Shown: positions 1 through 7,850, numbered from the stretch's first letter. The stretch is DNA of 64,000 nt from Pseudomonadales bacterium (GCA_022825925.1 JAJDVW010000163.1:1-64000), one strand, 5' to 3'. Numbers and translations: made by a program. Notes: generated by a model not told the origin, from the letters alone.

Positions 1-1
1 G

Positions 2-397
2 TTCAAGCACATGGAGAGCTTCTACTTCCACAACTTCATCTACGAGTCCGTGTGGAAGGACAACCGGCGGCGCATGAACGAGCGCCTGCCGACCTGGGGC
101 ATCCTCAACAAGTACGCCCGGGACTACAAGGTCGTGTTCGTGGGAGACGCGACCATGGCGCCGTACGAGATCACCCACTCCGGCGGCAGCGTCGAGCACT
201 GGAACGAGGAGCCGGGCGCCACCTGGATGGAGCGCTTCACCGAAGCCTACGACAAGATGGTGTGGATCAACCCCACCCCGCAGGAGACGTGGGAATACTC
301 GACCTCGGTGGGCATGACCCAGGAACTGGTCGACGGCCGCATGTACCCCCTGACGATCCGCGGCCTCGAAGAGGGCATGAACCACCTGTCGAAGTAG
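2..397 (+). CDS. VWA-domain (CoxE-like) protein, C-terminal part
   Basis: This is the last 131 residues of a gene whose start lies left of the window; the frame is open from base 2 (F-K-H-M) to a TAG at 395. The stretches DYKVVFVGDATMAPYEI and GGSVEHWNEEPG, followed by an aromatic-rich WINPTPQETW segment, match the end of the bacterial VWA-domain proteins annotated as CoxE-like. In that family the VWA fold binds a metal through a MIDAS site, which would lie upstream, and the usual partner is a MoxR-type AAA ATPase chaperone. Neither can be seen here. The family call rests on remembered conservation and the cellular role is unknown. Confidence 0.7.
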   Translation, partial: FKHMESFYFHNFIYESVWKDNRRRMNERLPTWGILNKYARDYKVVFVGDATMAPYEITHSGGSVEHWNEEPGATWMERFTEAYDKMVWINPTPQETWEYSTSVGMTQELVDGRMYPLTIRGLEEGMNHLSK

Positions 398-419
398 GGG
401 ACGGACTTGTCTTGCGCCA

Positions 420-605
420 GGCGAAGCTTGGTGGAAGGGGGGAGTCCGAACTCGACGAGGGACACTACCCCACCGGCCGCCAGGTCACCGACCCCGCAGA
501 CGAACGCACTCGCCATCAAGCGCGAGCCCTTCCATGGCGAGTGGAACTACACCCTGTCTCCCCAAGACGCCGTAGTGGACAAGTTGTCTTGGCGAGAATC
601 CTCAA
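420..605 (+). pseudogene. ISAzo13-family (Rhodopirellula-type) transposase, C-terminal remnant
   Basis: Two adjacent frames together spell the end of an ISAzo13-type DDE transposase. Frame 1 (about 448-492) gives ELDEGHYPTGRQVTD. Frame 2 (503 to about 560) gives NALAIKREPFHGEWNYTL. Intact family members end with an ELDxGxYPxGxKVxD block followed a few residues later by FHGEWNYT. The spacing between the blocks is 13 bases where 12 would be in frame, so one extra base breaks the frame. The catalytic domain is missing. The remnant fills most of the 350-base gap between the VWA gene and the Fic gene and marks an old insertion. Confidence 0.6.
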
Positions 606-744
606 GCTAGTACAGCGCGCGACGCTCGGGTAGCTGTCGCGAAGCCTCCGCTCAGACTCCCGGAGTGCGCAATGTCACTGAGCCCAGTGAGTTTAAGGAT
701 TTTTCTCGCCCATCGCGATATGTTACGACTTTCCGTCGTGCCTT

Positions 745-2337
745 ATGTCATTTTCCCGGATGCCCCACGCTCTCACACAATCTACTCGCGACCGGCGACC
801 CGCCGGCTACGCGGCTCTCGTGGAGCGCTTGCGCCTGGACGTCATCCCCAATTGGCATACGTCGCATGTGCTGGCCCGCGGCGTCCATCGGCGGGACGCC
901 GACGGCGGCGGCGTCCGCGAGGACTACCCCGCCGGCTACTGGCCCGGGGATAGCGTCGGCGACCACCTGGAGTTCGCCCTGAAGTACGACGGCACGAATC
1001 TCGGCATTCTGGCGGCCATTTTCGACAAGGTGGCCCCATCCGACGTACTCGCGTACGTGCGCGCCAAGCCGACGGGAATGTATGCGCGCCGGACATGGTT
1101 TCTGTTTGAGTTCCTCACGGGCCGCAGGCTACCGCTCGATGATCTGCCGCCGCGCGGCAGCTACGTGGACCTGTTGGACCCGGCTGCCTACTACACGACA
1201 ACGCCGAGCCGTCGGGTGCGGCGCCAACGGATCAACGACAACCTGTTGGGCGACCGCCGGCTTTGCCCCACCGTTCGCCGCACGGACGCACTCCGCGAAC
1301 ACGAGGCGGCCGACCTGCCGGGGAGATGCCGCGCCGTCGTTTCCGCATACCCGCAAGCGCTGCTGAAGCGGGCGCTCGGCTACCTGTACGAGAAGGAAAC
1401 GAAGTCGTCGTTCGCGATCGAGCATGTCGAACTCGACTCCACCCGGACCGAGCGTTTCGTGGCGCTGTTGCAGGACGCCGAGCTTGAGGATCATTGCCGG
1501 CGAGACGCCTTGATCGACCTGCAGAACCGGATCGTCGATGCGCGTTTTCGCGACTCGGGCTACCGCCAATCTCAGAACTACGTGGGCCAGTCCGTGGGGA
1601 TCGATCGAGAGATCGTCCACTTCGTAGGCGCGAAACCGGCCTCCTTGGAGAGCCTCATGGAAGGGCTGATCGCCGCCCACGGGCGCTTGGAGGCGGGCGC
1701 CGTCCATCCCGTGGTCCACGCCGCGGCCATCGCCTACGCATTCGTGTTCCTCCACCCGTTCGAGGACGGCAACGGCCGCATCCACCGCTTCCTGATTCAC
1801 AACATCCTCGCGCGACGGGGCTTCACGCCGAGGCGGATGATCTTCCCGGTGTCTGCGGCCATGCTGAATCGGCCCGACGACTACGACGCCTCCCTGGAGG
1901 CGTTCTCGCGCCAACTGATGCCATTGGTGGACTACACGCTCGAGGACGGCGGCCGCCTGACCGTTCGCAACGAAACCACGCCTTGGTACCGCTTCATGGA
2001 CCTCACGGCGCAGGCAGAGGCGCTGTTTCGCTTCCTCGCGTGCACGATCGACGCCGAACTCGCGCCGGAGCTGGCGTTCCTCGCGAGCTACGACGACGGC
2101 AAGGCCGCGATTCAGGAGGTGGTGGACATGCCGGATCGCAGGATCGACCTCTTCATCCGCCTCTGCCTGCAGAACCATGGCCGGCTATCGGCGCGCAAGC
2201 GCGCCAGCGAGTTCGGCATGCTCTCGGATGCGGAGGTTGCCGGCATGGAACGGGCTGTACAGGCTGCGTTCCCTTCCGAGGCCCAGGCCGCGAGCGGAGC
2301 CGAAGGCGACGATCGCGGGGCGCCAGTGTGCTTGTGA
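745..2337 (+). CDS. Fic-family protein (AMP-transferase fold)
   Basis: The 530-residue protein carries the Fic core motif HPFEDGNGRIHR at residues 337-348. The catalytic His and the anion-binding Asp-Gly-Asn-Gly-Arg loop are intact, so it should transfer AMP or another nucleotide part to a protein target. About 110 residues earlier, SSFAIEH (221-227) resembles the inhibitory (S/T)xxxE(G/N) helix of class II Fic proteins, with Glu226 as the likely ATP-blocking residue. The residues after the Fic core are probably a winged-helix region. No separate antitoxin is needed if the inhibitory helix works. ATG 745 is the first usable start after in-frame stops at 679 and 688. The upstream 690-740 stretch is unusually AT-rich and may hold the promoter. 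The target is unknown. Confidence 0.85.
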   Translation: MSFSRMPHALTQSTRDRRPAGYAALVERLRLDVIPNWHTSHVLARGVHRRDADGGGVREDYPAGYWPGDSVGDHLEFALKYDGTNLGILAAIFDKVAPSDVLAYVRAKPTGMYARRTWFLFEFLTGRRLPLDDLPPRGSYVDLLDPAAYYTTTPSRRVRRQRINDNLLGDRRLCPTVRRTDALREHEAADLPGRCRAVVSAYPQALLKRALGYLYEKETKSSFAIEHVELDSTRTERFVALLQDAELEDHCRRDALIDLQNRIVDARFRDSGYRQSQNYVGQSVGIDREIVHFVGAKPASLESLMEGLIAAHGRLEAGAVHPVVHAAAIAYAFVFLHPFEDGNGRIHRFLIHNILARRGFTPRRMIFPVSAAMLNRPDDYDASLEAFSRQLMPLVDYTLEDGGRLTVRNETTPWYRFMDLTAQAEALFRFLACTIDAELAPELAFLASYDDGKAAIQEVVDMPDRRIDLFIRLCLQNHGRLSARKRASEFGMLSDAEVAGMERAVQAAFPSEAQAASGAEGDDRGAPVCL

Positions 2338-2732
2338 CTCGAAAGCGTGCGTCTCGGGTCGACCTGAGCATCAGCCACCTGTTGCGATCGCTGGCCGCCG
2401 CGATCCTCGCCGCGATCGGACTCGCCGCGCATGCGGAACTGGCGGGCTCGTGGTCCCTCACGTCAAAGGGGCAGCGGAACACGCTGCACAGCGTCCTGAC
2501 GGTGGAGCGGACCGAGGACGGTTACCGCGGGTCCATCGCGGGCTCGCAGGGGGTCCGGAAGCTGGACCCGATCATCGTCGAAGGCGACCGCTTCGTCTTC
2601 GAGTTCAAGCGGCGCATGGGCCGGCGCATCGTCAATCTGCGTTACGTGGGAATCATCTCCGGAGATACCGTGACCGGCGTCGTTCGCACCCGGTGGGGAT
2701 GGTGGCCGTTCTCCGGGGAGCGGAAGGAGTAG
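2334..2732 (+). CDS. Small secreted protein, beta-rich
   Basis: The GTG at 2334 overlaps the Fic stop as GTGA, which suggests translational coupling; another GTG lies at 2328. The 132-residue product opens with a basic stretch and a hydrophobic segment ending AIGLAAHA, a good Sec signal peptide with an AxA-type cleavage site. The mature part has alternating hydrophobic residues and repeated turns (SGDTVTGVV, GDRFVFEF), resembling the small beta-barrel proteins found in many marine proteobacteria that end in PFSGxRK. A broken paralogue lies 300 bases downstream. Why a periplasmic protein should be coupled to a Fic enzyme is unclear. No function is assigned. Confidence 0.65.
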   Translation: MTRKRASRVDLSISHLLRSLAAAILAAIGLAAHAELAGSWSLTSKGQRNTLHSVLTVERTEDGYRGSIAGSQGVRKLDPIIVEGDRFVFEFKRRMGRRIVNLRYVGIISGDTVTGVVRTRWGWWPFSGERKE

Positions 2733-2769
2733 CCGGGGCGCGGCGACGCGGACACGCCGCCGGAAGCCG

Positions 2770-3045
2770 TCACGGCCGGCGGTCGGGCGCCGCCCCGCCG
2801 CCCGCGCGCGTCCGCTCGAGGATCGGCAACACCAAACGGAGGATCGACCGGGCGGCGGGGCAGAACGGCTCGCGCACATCGCCGACGGGGCAACCCGATA
2901 GCACGGCCTCCAGCGCGTCCGCTTCGTGGCGGTCGATCGTCAGCCCATAGGCAAGACGGACGTCGACCACGCGTCCCGCGAACCAGCACCGGTTGGAGTC
3001 CGGCAGCCACTCCGAGGCGTCCCGCGCCCCCTTCGAGCGGTTTGC
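2770..3045 (-). pseudogene. HNH endonuclease C-terminal remnant
   Basis: On the minus strand, 3045 to 2770 reads KGARDASEWLPDSNRCWFAG followed by RVVDVRLAYGLTIDRHEADA and a closing VLSGC. This matches the C-terminal end of short HNH nucleases of the DUF1524/GmrSD-C type, where a (G/K)xDAxEWLPxxNRCWFAxRVV block follows the catalytic His-Asn region. The catalytic His residues would lie further 5', but there the frame runs into the antisense of another remnant at about 3045-3049. The gene is therefore cut off at its 5' side and presumably inactive. The fragment is abutted tail-out to the next remnant, which suggests a rearrangement. Confidence 0.5.
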
Positions 3046-3048
3046 ACC

Positions 3049-3246
3049 CTCGAGGGGCAACGGGGCTCGCGCGAACTCCCCGCGATCACCGTGGACGGCG
3101 ACAGCTTCTCCTTCGAGTTGACGATGCAGACGCGCATGGGAGACATCGATCTCGGCTACGCCGGCACTGTCACCGGGGACATCGTCTCCGGCACGATCGC
3201 AACGCCCATGGGCGAGCGGCCGTTCTCGGGGACTCGAAAGGAATAG
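3049..3246 (+). pseudogene. Truncated paralogue of the secreted beta-rich protein at 2334
   Basis: The 66 codons ending at 3246 (SGTIATPMGERPFSGTRKE at the end) align with the C-terminal half of the protein encoded at 2334-2732. Shared features are the (I/V)xVxGDxFxFE block, the YxGxxxGDxxxG block and the terminal PFSGxRKE. The signal peptide and the first half are missing; upstream codons in this frame read as antisense to the HNH remnant. An ATG at 2926 opens the frame, but the added residues have no likeness to the family. This is best read as the surviving end of a tandem duplicate. Confidence 0.55.
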
Positions 3247-3545
3247 GCCCCGACACCCACCGACCATTCTTGGCTTCGATGACTGACGAGTAGCCAACCT
3301 CCCCCCGATGAGTAAGCCCCACACTGCTGGCCCAGCGGGCCGAGCCGACGAGTTCAACCGGTCCTCACGCCCCGGCGATGGTCGCGGCGCGATGTCCACA
3401 CCATCGTCGATGGGCGATGGCCGCCACCGTCAAGTGCCCGCGACCACCGTGACGTGCGAAGCTGGACGTGGCCCTGCAGGCGGCCGTGGTCACCGTCTGC
3501 GGAGGCGTATAATCCCGCCCACGCATCCCCGCATGGGGAGCCGCC
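3247..3545. other. Intergenic stretch without a recognised gene
   Basis: No frame on either strand gives a protein that resembles a known family. The only features noticed are short Arg/Gly/Pro-rich frames typical of GC-rich non-coding DNA, and a TATAAT hexamer near the right end. Confidence 0.5.
3508..3513 (+). promoter_or_regulatory. Putative -10 element of the AAA ATPase gene
   Basis: A perfect TATAAT lies 32 bases upstream of the ATG at 3546 in otherwise GC-rich DNA. No good -35 hexamer is seen at the usual distance (CGTGGT at 3485-3490). The position fits a promoter with a short leader. Confidence 0.4.
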
Positions 3546-4832
3546 ATGCTCGACGACTTCGAACGCCCGCCCCCGCCGCCCCCGCCCCCGCTCGACCTGT
3601 GGCTGAGCCAATCGGACCGCGCCGACAATCGGCGCGAACCGTTCTTCGTCGGCCGAGAGGATGAGTACGCGGTGTTCGCGCGCGGGGCCAGGCTGCTACG
3701 CGACGGCAATGTCGGTGGCGAGGCGATCATCTTCCAGGGAGCGCCAGGGGCGGGCAAGAGCGCGCTCATGCAGGAGTGTATCGAGGCGGCACGGACACGC
3801 TCGACAGCGACAAGACCGTGGGTGGCGCAGTCGCTCGACGTGCACACCCTCGCGGACCCCGCCGCGCTGTGCCGGCTGCTGCTACGGGGCTTGCGTCGGG
3901 AGCAACTGCGCTTGGCGGACGTTGGGCCGCATCGGCGCATGGAGAGATTGCGCGCGAGGCTGCAGGAAGCGTGGGACGAACTGTCCGCACGCGGCGGCGG
4001 TGCCGGTGGCGTACGCATAGGTGCTCGCCCGCTGGGTGGGATCGTCGCCGAGGACGCGTTCGATGCCATCGCTGACGCGTTCGAGGACGTGCGCGTGGTG
4101 CTGTTCATTGACGAGGCGCAGAACGTCGGCAAGGACGCGCGTGCGGCGCTCTCAGTCCTGTCCCGCGGTCAGGCGGGCATCGACCTGTTGCCGGTGTTCT
4201 TCGGCCTGGGCGATGCCGCAGCCGCGCTGGATGAGCGTGGCGGCCTCTCGCGGCCGCCTGACGAGGGCGTTGTGGAAATGGGCGCGCTGTCCGACACGGA
4301 GGTGCGCGAATCGCTGGAGATGGCGTTCGACGCGTACTCCGTCAGCGGTAGCGCCCGCGACGGCTGGCTCGACGAGTTGACGGCGTTGTCGCAGGGCTGG
4401 CCGCAGCACCTCAACCGGGCCGCGAAGGCTGCCGGGCGGGAACTCGAACCGCACGGCATGGACGTTGACGCTGCGACCCTCGGCCGGGCAGTCGCGGCGG
4501 GGCAGCAGGCGAACTTGCGCTACTACACGCGCCGCTTGCGGGACTTTTCCGCGATGGAGCAGGTGCCGCTCAAGGCGCTCGGCGCGCGGCTCACGTCCGG
4601 TACCGCGTCGTTGCACGAGGACGAGATGCGCGCGGCGGTCACCGACGCCGGGCTGACGGGCGAGAAGGCGTGGTCGGAATGGTTCGAGAAGGCGTTGCGG
4701 CGCGGGGTGCTGGCCCCCGATCCAAGGGATTCCATGTGCTACCGCGTCCCCATCCCGTCACTGGCGACGCACATGGCGAATCTGGACGTGCCCCCCTCGG
4801 CGCGGCCATCGAGTGCGTCGCCGTTGCGGTGA
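3546..4832 (+). CDS. AAA/STAND-like ATP-binding protein
   Basis: The 428-residue protein has an ORC/STAND-like P-loop ATPase domain. The Walker A is GAPGAGKS (residues 64-71), preceded by the FVGREDEY lead-in usual for AAA_16-type ATPases. The Walker B is VVLFIDEAQN (183-192). The N terminus holds an odd run of eight prolines (8-15). The part after residue 290 looks all-helical and may be a winged-helix or target-binding region. No partner gene follows in the same operon. Proteins of this type are common in accessory islands, but the role of this one is unknown. The GC-rich codon use matches its neighbours. Confidence 0.75.
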   Translation: MLDDFERPPPPPPPPLDLWLSQSDRADNRREPFFVGREDEYAVFARGARLLRDGNVGGEAIIFQGAPGAGKSALMQECIEAARTRSTATRPWVAQSLDVHTLADPAALCRLLLRGLRREQLRLADVGPHRRMERLRARLQEAWDELSARGGGAGGVRIGARPLGGIVAEDAFDAIADAFEDVRVVLFIDEAQNVGKDARAALSVLSRGQAGIDLLPVFFGLGDAAAALDERGGLSRPPDEGVVEMGALSDTEVRESLEMAFDAYSVSGSARDGWLDELTALSQGWPQHLNRAAKAAGRELEPHGMDVDAATLGRAVAAGQQANLRYYTRRLRDFSAMEQVPLKALGARLTSGTASLHEDEMRAAVTDAGLTGEKAWSEWFEKALRRGVLAPDPRDSMCYRVPIPSLATHMANLDVPPSARPSSASPLR

Positions 4833-5211
4833 GGTAACCGTGTGCGGCCATCGTCGCACGCGTACGCGATCCCAGCGGGAAGCGCCATGTCCGTAGATCG
4901 GATCCGCCTCGTCCTCGGTCAATGCCCCGGCGATGTAGGGTGGCGGCCAGTTCCAGCCGCCCGTAGACATCCTCGGGCTTGAACTGCCGGTCGAGCAGGA
5001 AGTTCAGTTGCCGGCTGGCCTGGATGGTCTCGCGGAACACGTCGCGCGGCTGGCGGTCGGGTTCCAGCGCCGCCAGTTCCGCGCCGTATGTCATGACTTC
5101 CTCATCGCTCCCACTCCCGCAACGGATGTGCGCCTGCATCATGGCGCGCGCGAACCCGTCGTCCCGGCACCCTCTCCGGGACCCCGGACCTGTCGCGTTA
5201 ACACGAGGCTG
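4833..5211. other. Intergenic stretch with a possible minus-strand remnant
   Basis: Apart from the low-confidence minus-strand fragment listed separately, nothing recognisable was found. Forward frames in this region lack family resemblance and normal starts. Confidence 0.4.
4890..5142 (-). pseudogene. Possible remnant of an unknown minus-strand gene
   Basis: Read from 5142 leftward, the frame MMQAHIRCGSGSDEEVMTYG followed by ASRQLNFLLDRQFKPEDVYG has a natural acid/base balance and helix-like pattern. The rest of the 351-codon open frame is antisense to a real forward gene on the left of this strand's start and Arg-rich beyond. No family was recognised. It may be the middle of a decayed gene. 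Confidence 0.22.
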
Positions 5212-5817
5212 GTGTCGCTCGCCGGCTATCTCCAGATTCCGGGGGGCGAGCTTCTGGCCGGGCTCATTGCAGCGGTTGTTGCTGCAGTGATGATCGTCGT
5301 GGGCAACCGGAGCATTGAGGCAGTCGTTGAGTCTGTCGCGGCGACGATGGTCGCCGGTGCGCGTGCCCGGCGGCGTGGTGAGGAGATCGAGCGGATCTGT
5401 GACGAGGCGATTCCATTGTTGGTCAAGGATCGGATGAGGCTTGCTGCTCTTCTGGATTCGCACTTCTCGGATCGGGCGGCCCTCATCGATTCCACGCTCG
5501 AGGGCCTGACGTCGAATCGGGATTTCGCAGGTTTCATGGACGAACTTCGCAAGGTGAACGAGGCTTATGGAGCCGCGCTTCCTTGGCAAACGTTTGAGGA
5601 ATTCGACGAATTCATGCTCGACGACTCGAGGCCACCGAGACGGCCGGCGTCTGACTTGACGCCAAGCCAATCCACTGTCGCCACCCTCCAACATCTCCTC
5701 GCACGTCTGGGTCGAGCGTCAGTCCAGCAGCTTCACGTCGATTACCGCGGCGTTGTGTTCGTTTTTCGACTCGCGAGTTCTGAAAAGCGCTGGCCTGGAC
5801 TTGACCAACGCCGATAG
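5212..5817 (+). CDS. Small membrane-anchored protein, unknown function
   Basis: The GTG at 5212 is chosen because convincing coding begins here; upstream codons in the same frame are Arg/Pro/His-rich. The 201-residue product has one hydrophobic N-terminal segment (about residues 13-31, LLAGLIAAVVAAVMIVVG), probably a signal anchor. A charged helical region follows, with residues such as ARARRRGEEIERICDEA. The last 33 codons overlap the end of the convergent NYN gene, so the true C terminus may be shorter in relatives. A GAGG lies close upstream. No family was recognised. Confidence 0.5.
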   Translation: MSLAGYLQIPGGELLAGLIAAVVAAVMIVVGNRSIEAVVESVAATMVAGARARRRGEEIERICDEAIPLLVKDRMRLAALLDSHFSDRAALIDSTLEGLTSNRDFAGFMDELRKVNEAYGAALPWQTFEEFDEFMLDDSRPPRRPASDLTPSQSTVATLQHLLARLGRASVQQLHVDYRGVVFVFRLASSEKRWPGLDQRR

Positions 5818-6450
5818 CTGCCTGTGCCCGTGGCTCCGCGGATCGAAAGCAGGGTCGAGCTTGCGCACCAGAACGCCGACCGCCCCCAGGAACGCCCAGC
5901 CGTCTTCTCTGGCTGCGGCAACCACCGCCTGCCTGACCACCTTGGTCCAGTCGCCGTTATCCTCGGTCACCGTCTCGGTCTTCGGGACGTCGGCGAGGTT
6001 GGTCGTATGCACGAACACCTCGCACGCGTTGACGAACGCCCTCGGCGTCTTCGGCTCTCCGATTCCCATCACGAACAACCCGTGTTCGCGGATTCGGGTC
6101 GCAAGGCGCGTGAAGTCACTGTCGCTGGACACGATGCAGAAACCGTCGACCCGGCCAGAGTGCAGCAGATCCATCGCGTCGATGATCAATGCGCTATCCG
6201 TCGCGTTCTTGCCGGTCGTGTAGCGGAACTGCTGCTCGGGCTGGAACGCGTGGTTCTGCAGCGCGGTTTTCCACCCCGACATGTTCGGGGTTGTCCAGTC
6301 GCCGTAGATGCGCCGAACCGTGGTTGTCCCGTACTTGACCGCCTCGGCAAGCACGGCCTCGATCAACGATGGCTGAGCGTTGTCGCCATCCACGAGGACC
6401 GCGATGTTGGTTGGCTCCGGTACATCCCGGACGTTGGTCGTGTCAGCCAC
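5719..6450 (-). CDS. NYN-domain (LabA-like) ribonuclease-fold protein with C-terminal LOTUS-like domain
   Basis: The 243-residue protein starts with a NYN (PIN-like) domain. VLVDGDNAQ gives Asp21 and Asp23; NATDSALIIDAMDLL gives Asp85; SSDSDF gives Asp110 and Asp112. These acidic residues form the metal-binding nuclease site in the LabA/MARF1 family. The C-terminal part (about 168-240), with GWAFLGAVGVLVRKLDPAFD and HRQLSALVKSRPALF, matches an OST-HTH/LOTUS RNA-binding domain. The combination suggests RNA binding and cleavage. It stands alone, convergent with the gene to its left. Many NYN-LOTUS proteins lie in accessory regions, and the RNA target is unknown. Confidence 0.85.
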   Translation of the reverse strand: MADTTNVRDVPEPTNIAVLVDGDNAQPSLIEAVLAEAVKYGTTTVRRIYGDWTTPNMSGWKTALQNHAFQPEQQFRYTTGKNATDSALIIDAMDLLHSGRVDGFCIVSSDSDFTRLATRIREHGLFVMGIGEPKTPRAFVNACEVFVHTTNLADVPKTETVTEDNGDWTKVVRQAVVAAAREDGWAFLGAVGVLVRKLDPAFDPRSHGHRQLSALVKSRPALFRTRESKNEHNAAVIDVKLLD

Positions 6451-6723
6451 TCCGGCTCCCTGTTCAACGCTGCCAGCATAATGCCACAGGCGAGGCCCTG
6501 TAGCGCCTCAGGCGTCTGTCCAGCCGACAGGGGGCCTTGGATCGTGATTGCGGTCGAGGCCGGGTCCAGAATCGCTCAGTTCTGATGGACGGCCCGCTGC
6601 CCGTCAGCGCATGCAGGCCCGCACCGAAGTGCGGCACTGTCCGTCGACGCGTCTTCCCTTGCCGTCTCCTGCGGCAGCCGAGGCGTGTCTCTCGCCATCC
6701 GACCCGCCAGCTTTATCCGGCAC

Positions 6724-6945
6724 TCAAGGCGCCGCGCGTCGCCCGCTCTTGGGGCACGACAGGATCCTCCCCGTCCCGCGCGCCTCCTCGCACTGCGGCC
6801 CAGATCCCGCCAACGCCCGAGTTGCCTCTCCGGCAGCGCGACAGGTCGCGCTTTGGCGGAACTCGAGATAGCCGTCGACCGAGTGATCGAAAACCAACTC
6901 GAGGTCGTGCTCGGCCTCCGTCGAGAACTCAATCCGCCAAGCCAT
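6724..6945 (-). pseudogene. ParE/RelE-type toxin, decayed
   Basis: The ATG at 6945 overlaps the end of the upstream antitoxin gene by 17 bases, as is usual for parDE. The first 30 residues (MAWRIEFSTEAEHDLELVFD, then H-S-V-D-G-Y-L-E-F) match the start of ParE-type toxins. After about residue 30 the family pattern is lost: the expected RGTRHDDLLPGLRHL and AIYWFD blocks are absent from this frame. Other frames of the region give only Arg-rich text with no clear remainder. The toxin is therefore probably inactive. Its 73-codon length is also short against about 95-100 for the family. Confidence 0.55.
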
Positions 6946-7204
6946 GAGCGCGGCGTTTCCTTGCCGCCGTCCGTCTGACGCGCGTTCCCATCGCGTCGCT
7001 CCCGATGAAGTCTCCGTCCCGCCGGCGGGACAACAGAAGTGTCAGGGCCTCCCGTTCGGTGTCTTCCCGCTCCGTCTTGCGCGGCAGCATCTCGATGCCC
7101 TGCTGCACCACGGCACTCACGCTGGCGTAGCGGCCCGCGCGGACCAAACCCTTTGCGAACGCGTGCTGCTCGTTCGTCAGGGATATCGACGACTTGACCG
7201 TCAC
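6929..7204 (-). CDS. ParD-like (CopG/RHH) antitoxin
   Basis: The GTG at 7204 is preceded by a strong GGAGG (7215-7211) at six bases, which settles the start over the longer open frame. The 91-residue product begins TVKSSISLTNEQHAFAKGLV and continues with GRYASVSAVVQQGIEML, the ribbon-helix-helix pattern of ParD antitoxins. The C-terminal half should wrap the toxin. It overlaps the downstream toxin start, as in the usual parDE layout. The dimer normally binds its own promoter. The toxin gene appears broken, so this may be an orphan antitoxin. Confidence 0.75.
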   Translation of the reverse strand: MTVKSSISLTNEQHAFAKGLVRAGRYASVSAVVQQGIEMLPRKTEREDTEREALTLLLSRRRDGDFIGSDAMGTRVRRTAARKRRAHGLAD

Positions 7205-7580
7205 GAACCACCTCCAGCGCCATGGCGTGCCACCGCGAGGGTGCCGCCAAGTGTTACCACGGTCAATTCCACGAGATAAGGTGGCCGCTACGATGTCGTC
7301 CCCGCGCATCACCTGGCGCAGGAATACCTCGACGCCTACGTCCGCGCCGGCGACAGGGGAGGCGGCTGTTCCGGCCTTGCGGCACCTCACGCCGCTCCCC
7401 GACCCTCGTCGACGCACCGCTTACCCGCCGGGCCGTCCTCGCGATGATCGAGCGTCGGGCCTGACCGCCGGCGCCCCATACGTGCACCCGACGTTCCACC
7501 TCGAGCTCCCCGTTCCACCAGCGCCGCCCCTCGCGTCCGCATCCGTTGCGTTCCGGAATTTCCCTCCCATCCTCCCGCTC
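7205..7580. other. Intergenic stretch holding an integrase remnant
   Basis: Apart from the recombinase fragment listed separately, no gene was recognised. The left edge contains the Shine-Dalgarno sequence of the ParD gene on the minus strand. Confidence 0.4.
7289..7467 (+). pseudogene. Tyrosine recombinase (integrase) fragment, frameshifted
   Basis: Frame 2 from 7289 reads YDVVPAHHLAQEYLDAYVRA. Frame 1 then ends with LFRPCGTSRRSPTLVDAPLT and RRAVLAMIERRA, closed by a TGA at 7465. Phage/XerC-type integrases with a HHxAxEYLDAYxxAAGI segment followed by GPLFRTxxxxxLTDxPLxRRxxLxMIxRRA carry these two blocks in this order, just before the catalytic HxxR region. Here the two halves are in different frames and the catalytic C terminus is missing. 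It is a dead fragment of a mobile element. Confidence 0.5.
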
Positions 7581-7850
7581 ATGACCGACGACACTGCGAC
7601 AATCCGTTCCACGCTCGAGGATCTGACCGGGCTCCCCGTCCCCGTCCACGGCTGGGACATTCGCGAAGGCCTGGACTCCACGGACGACCCCGCCGTCTGG
7701 ATCTGGGCCGTCATCGACGAGGACGACTTCGACGGCGAAACCTCCCTGCAAGTCACCGACGCCGTTCAGGCGGCCGTCAGGCTAGCTGTTCCACACCTCT
7801 GGCCTTACGTGTCCGTCCGCGGCCGCCACGAGCAATCCCCCGTTTCGTGA
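7581..7850 (+). CDS. Small acidic protein upstream of a HEPN gene, possible antitoxin partner
   Basis: The 89-residue protein starts at ATG 7581. It is rich in Asp and Glu (STDDPAVWIWAVIDEDDFDG) and shows no recognised domain. Its stop overlaps the next start as GTGA, so the two genes should be translated together at a fixed ratio. By analogy with two-gene HEPN modules, it could be the neutralising partner, although it has no nucleotidyltransferase (MNT) motif. That role is inferred from gene order and size only. Confidence 0.6.
   Translation: MTDDTATIRSTLEDLTGLPVPVHGWDIREGLDSTDDPAVWIWAVIDEDDFDGETSLQVTDAVQAAVRLAVPHLWPYVSVRGRHEQSPVS

Noticed and set aside
4639-5694. A 351-codon minus-strand open frame taken as one gene
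   Set aside because: Both ends are antisense of better-supported forward genes; only the middle looks protein-like and is listed as a weak remnant.
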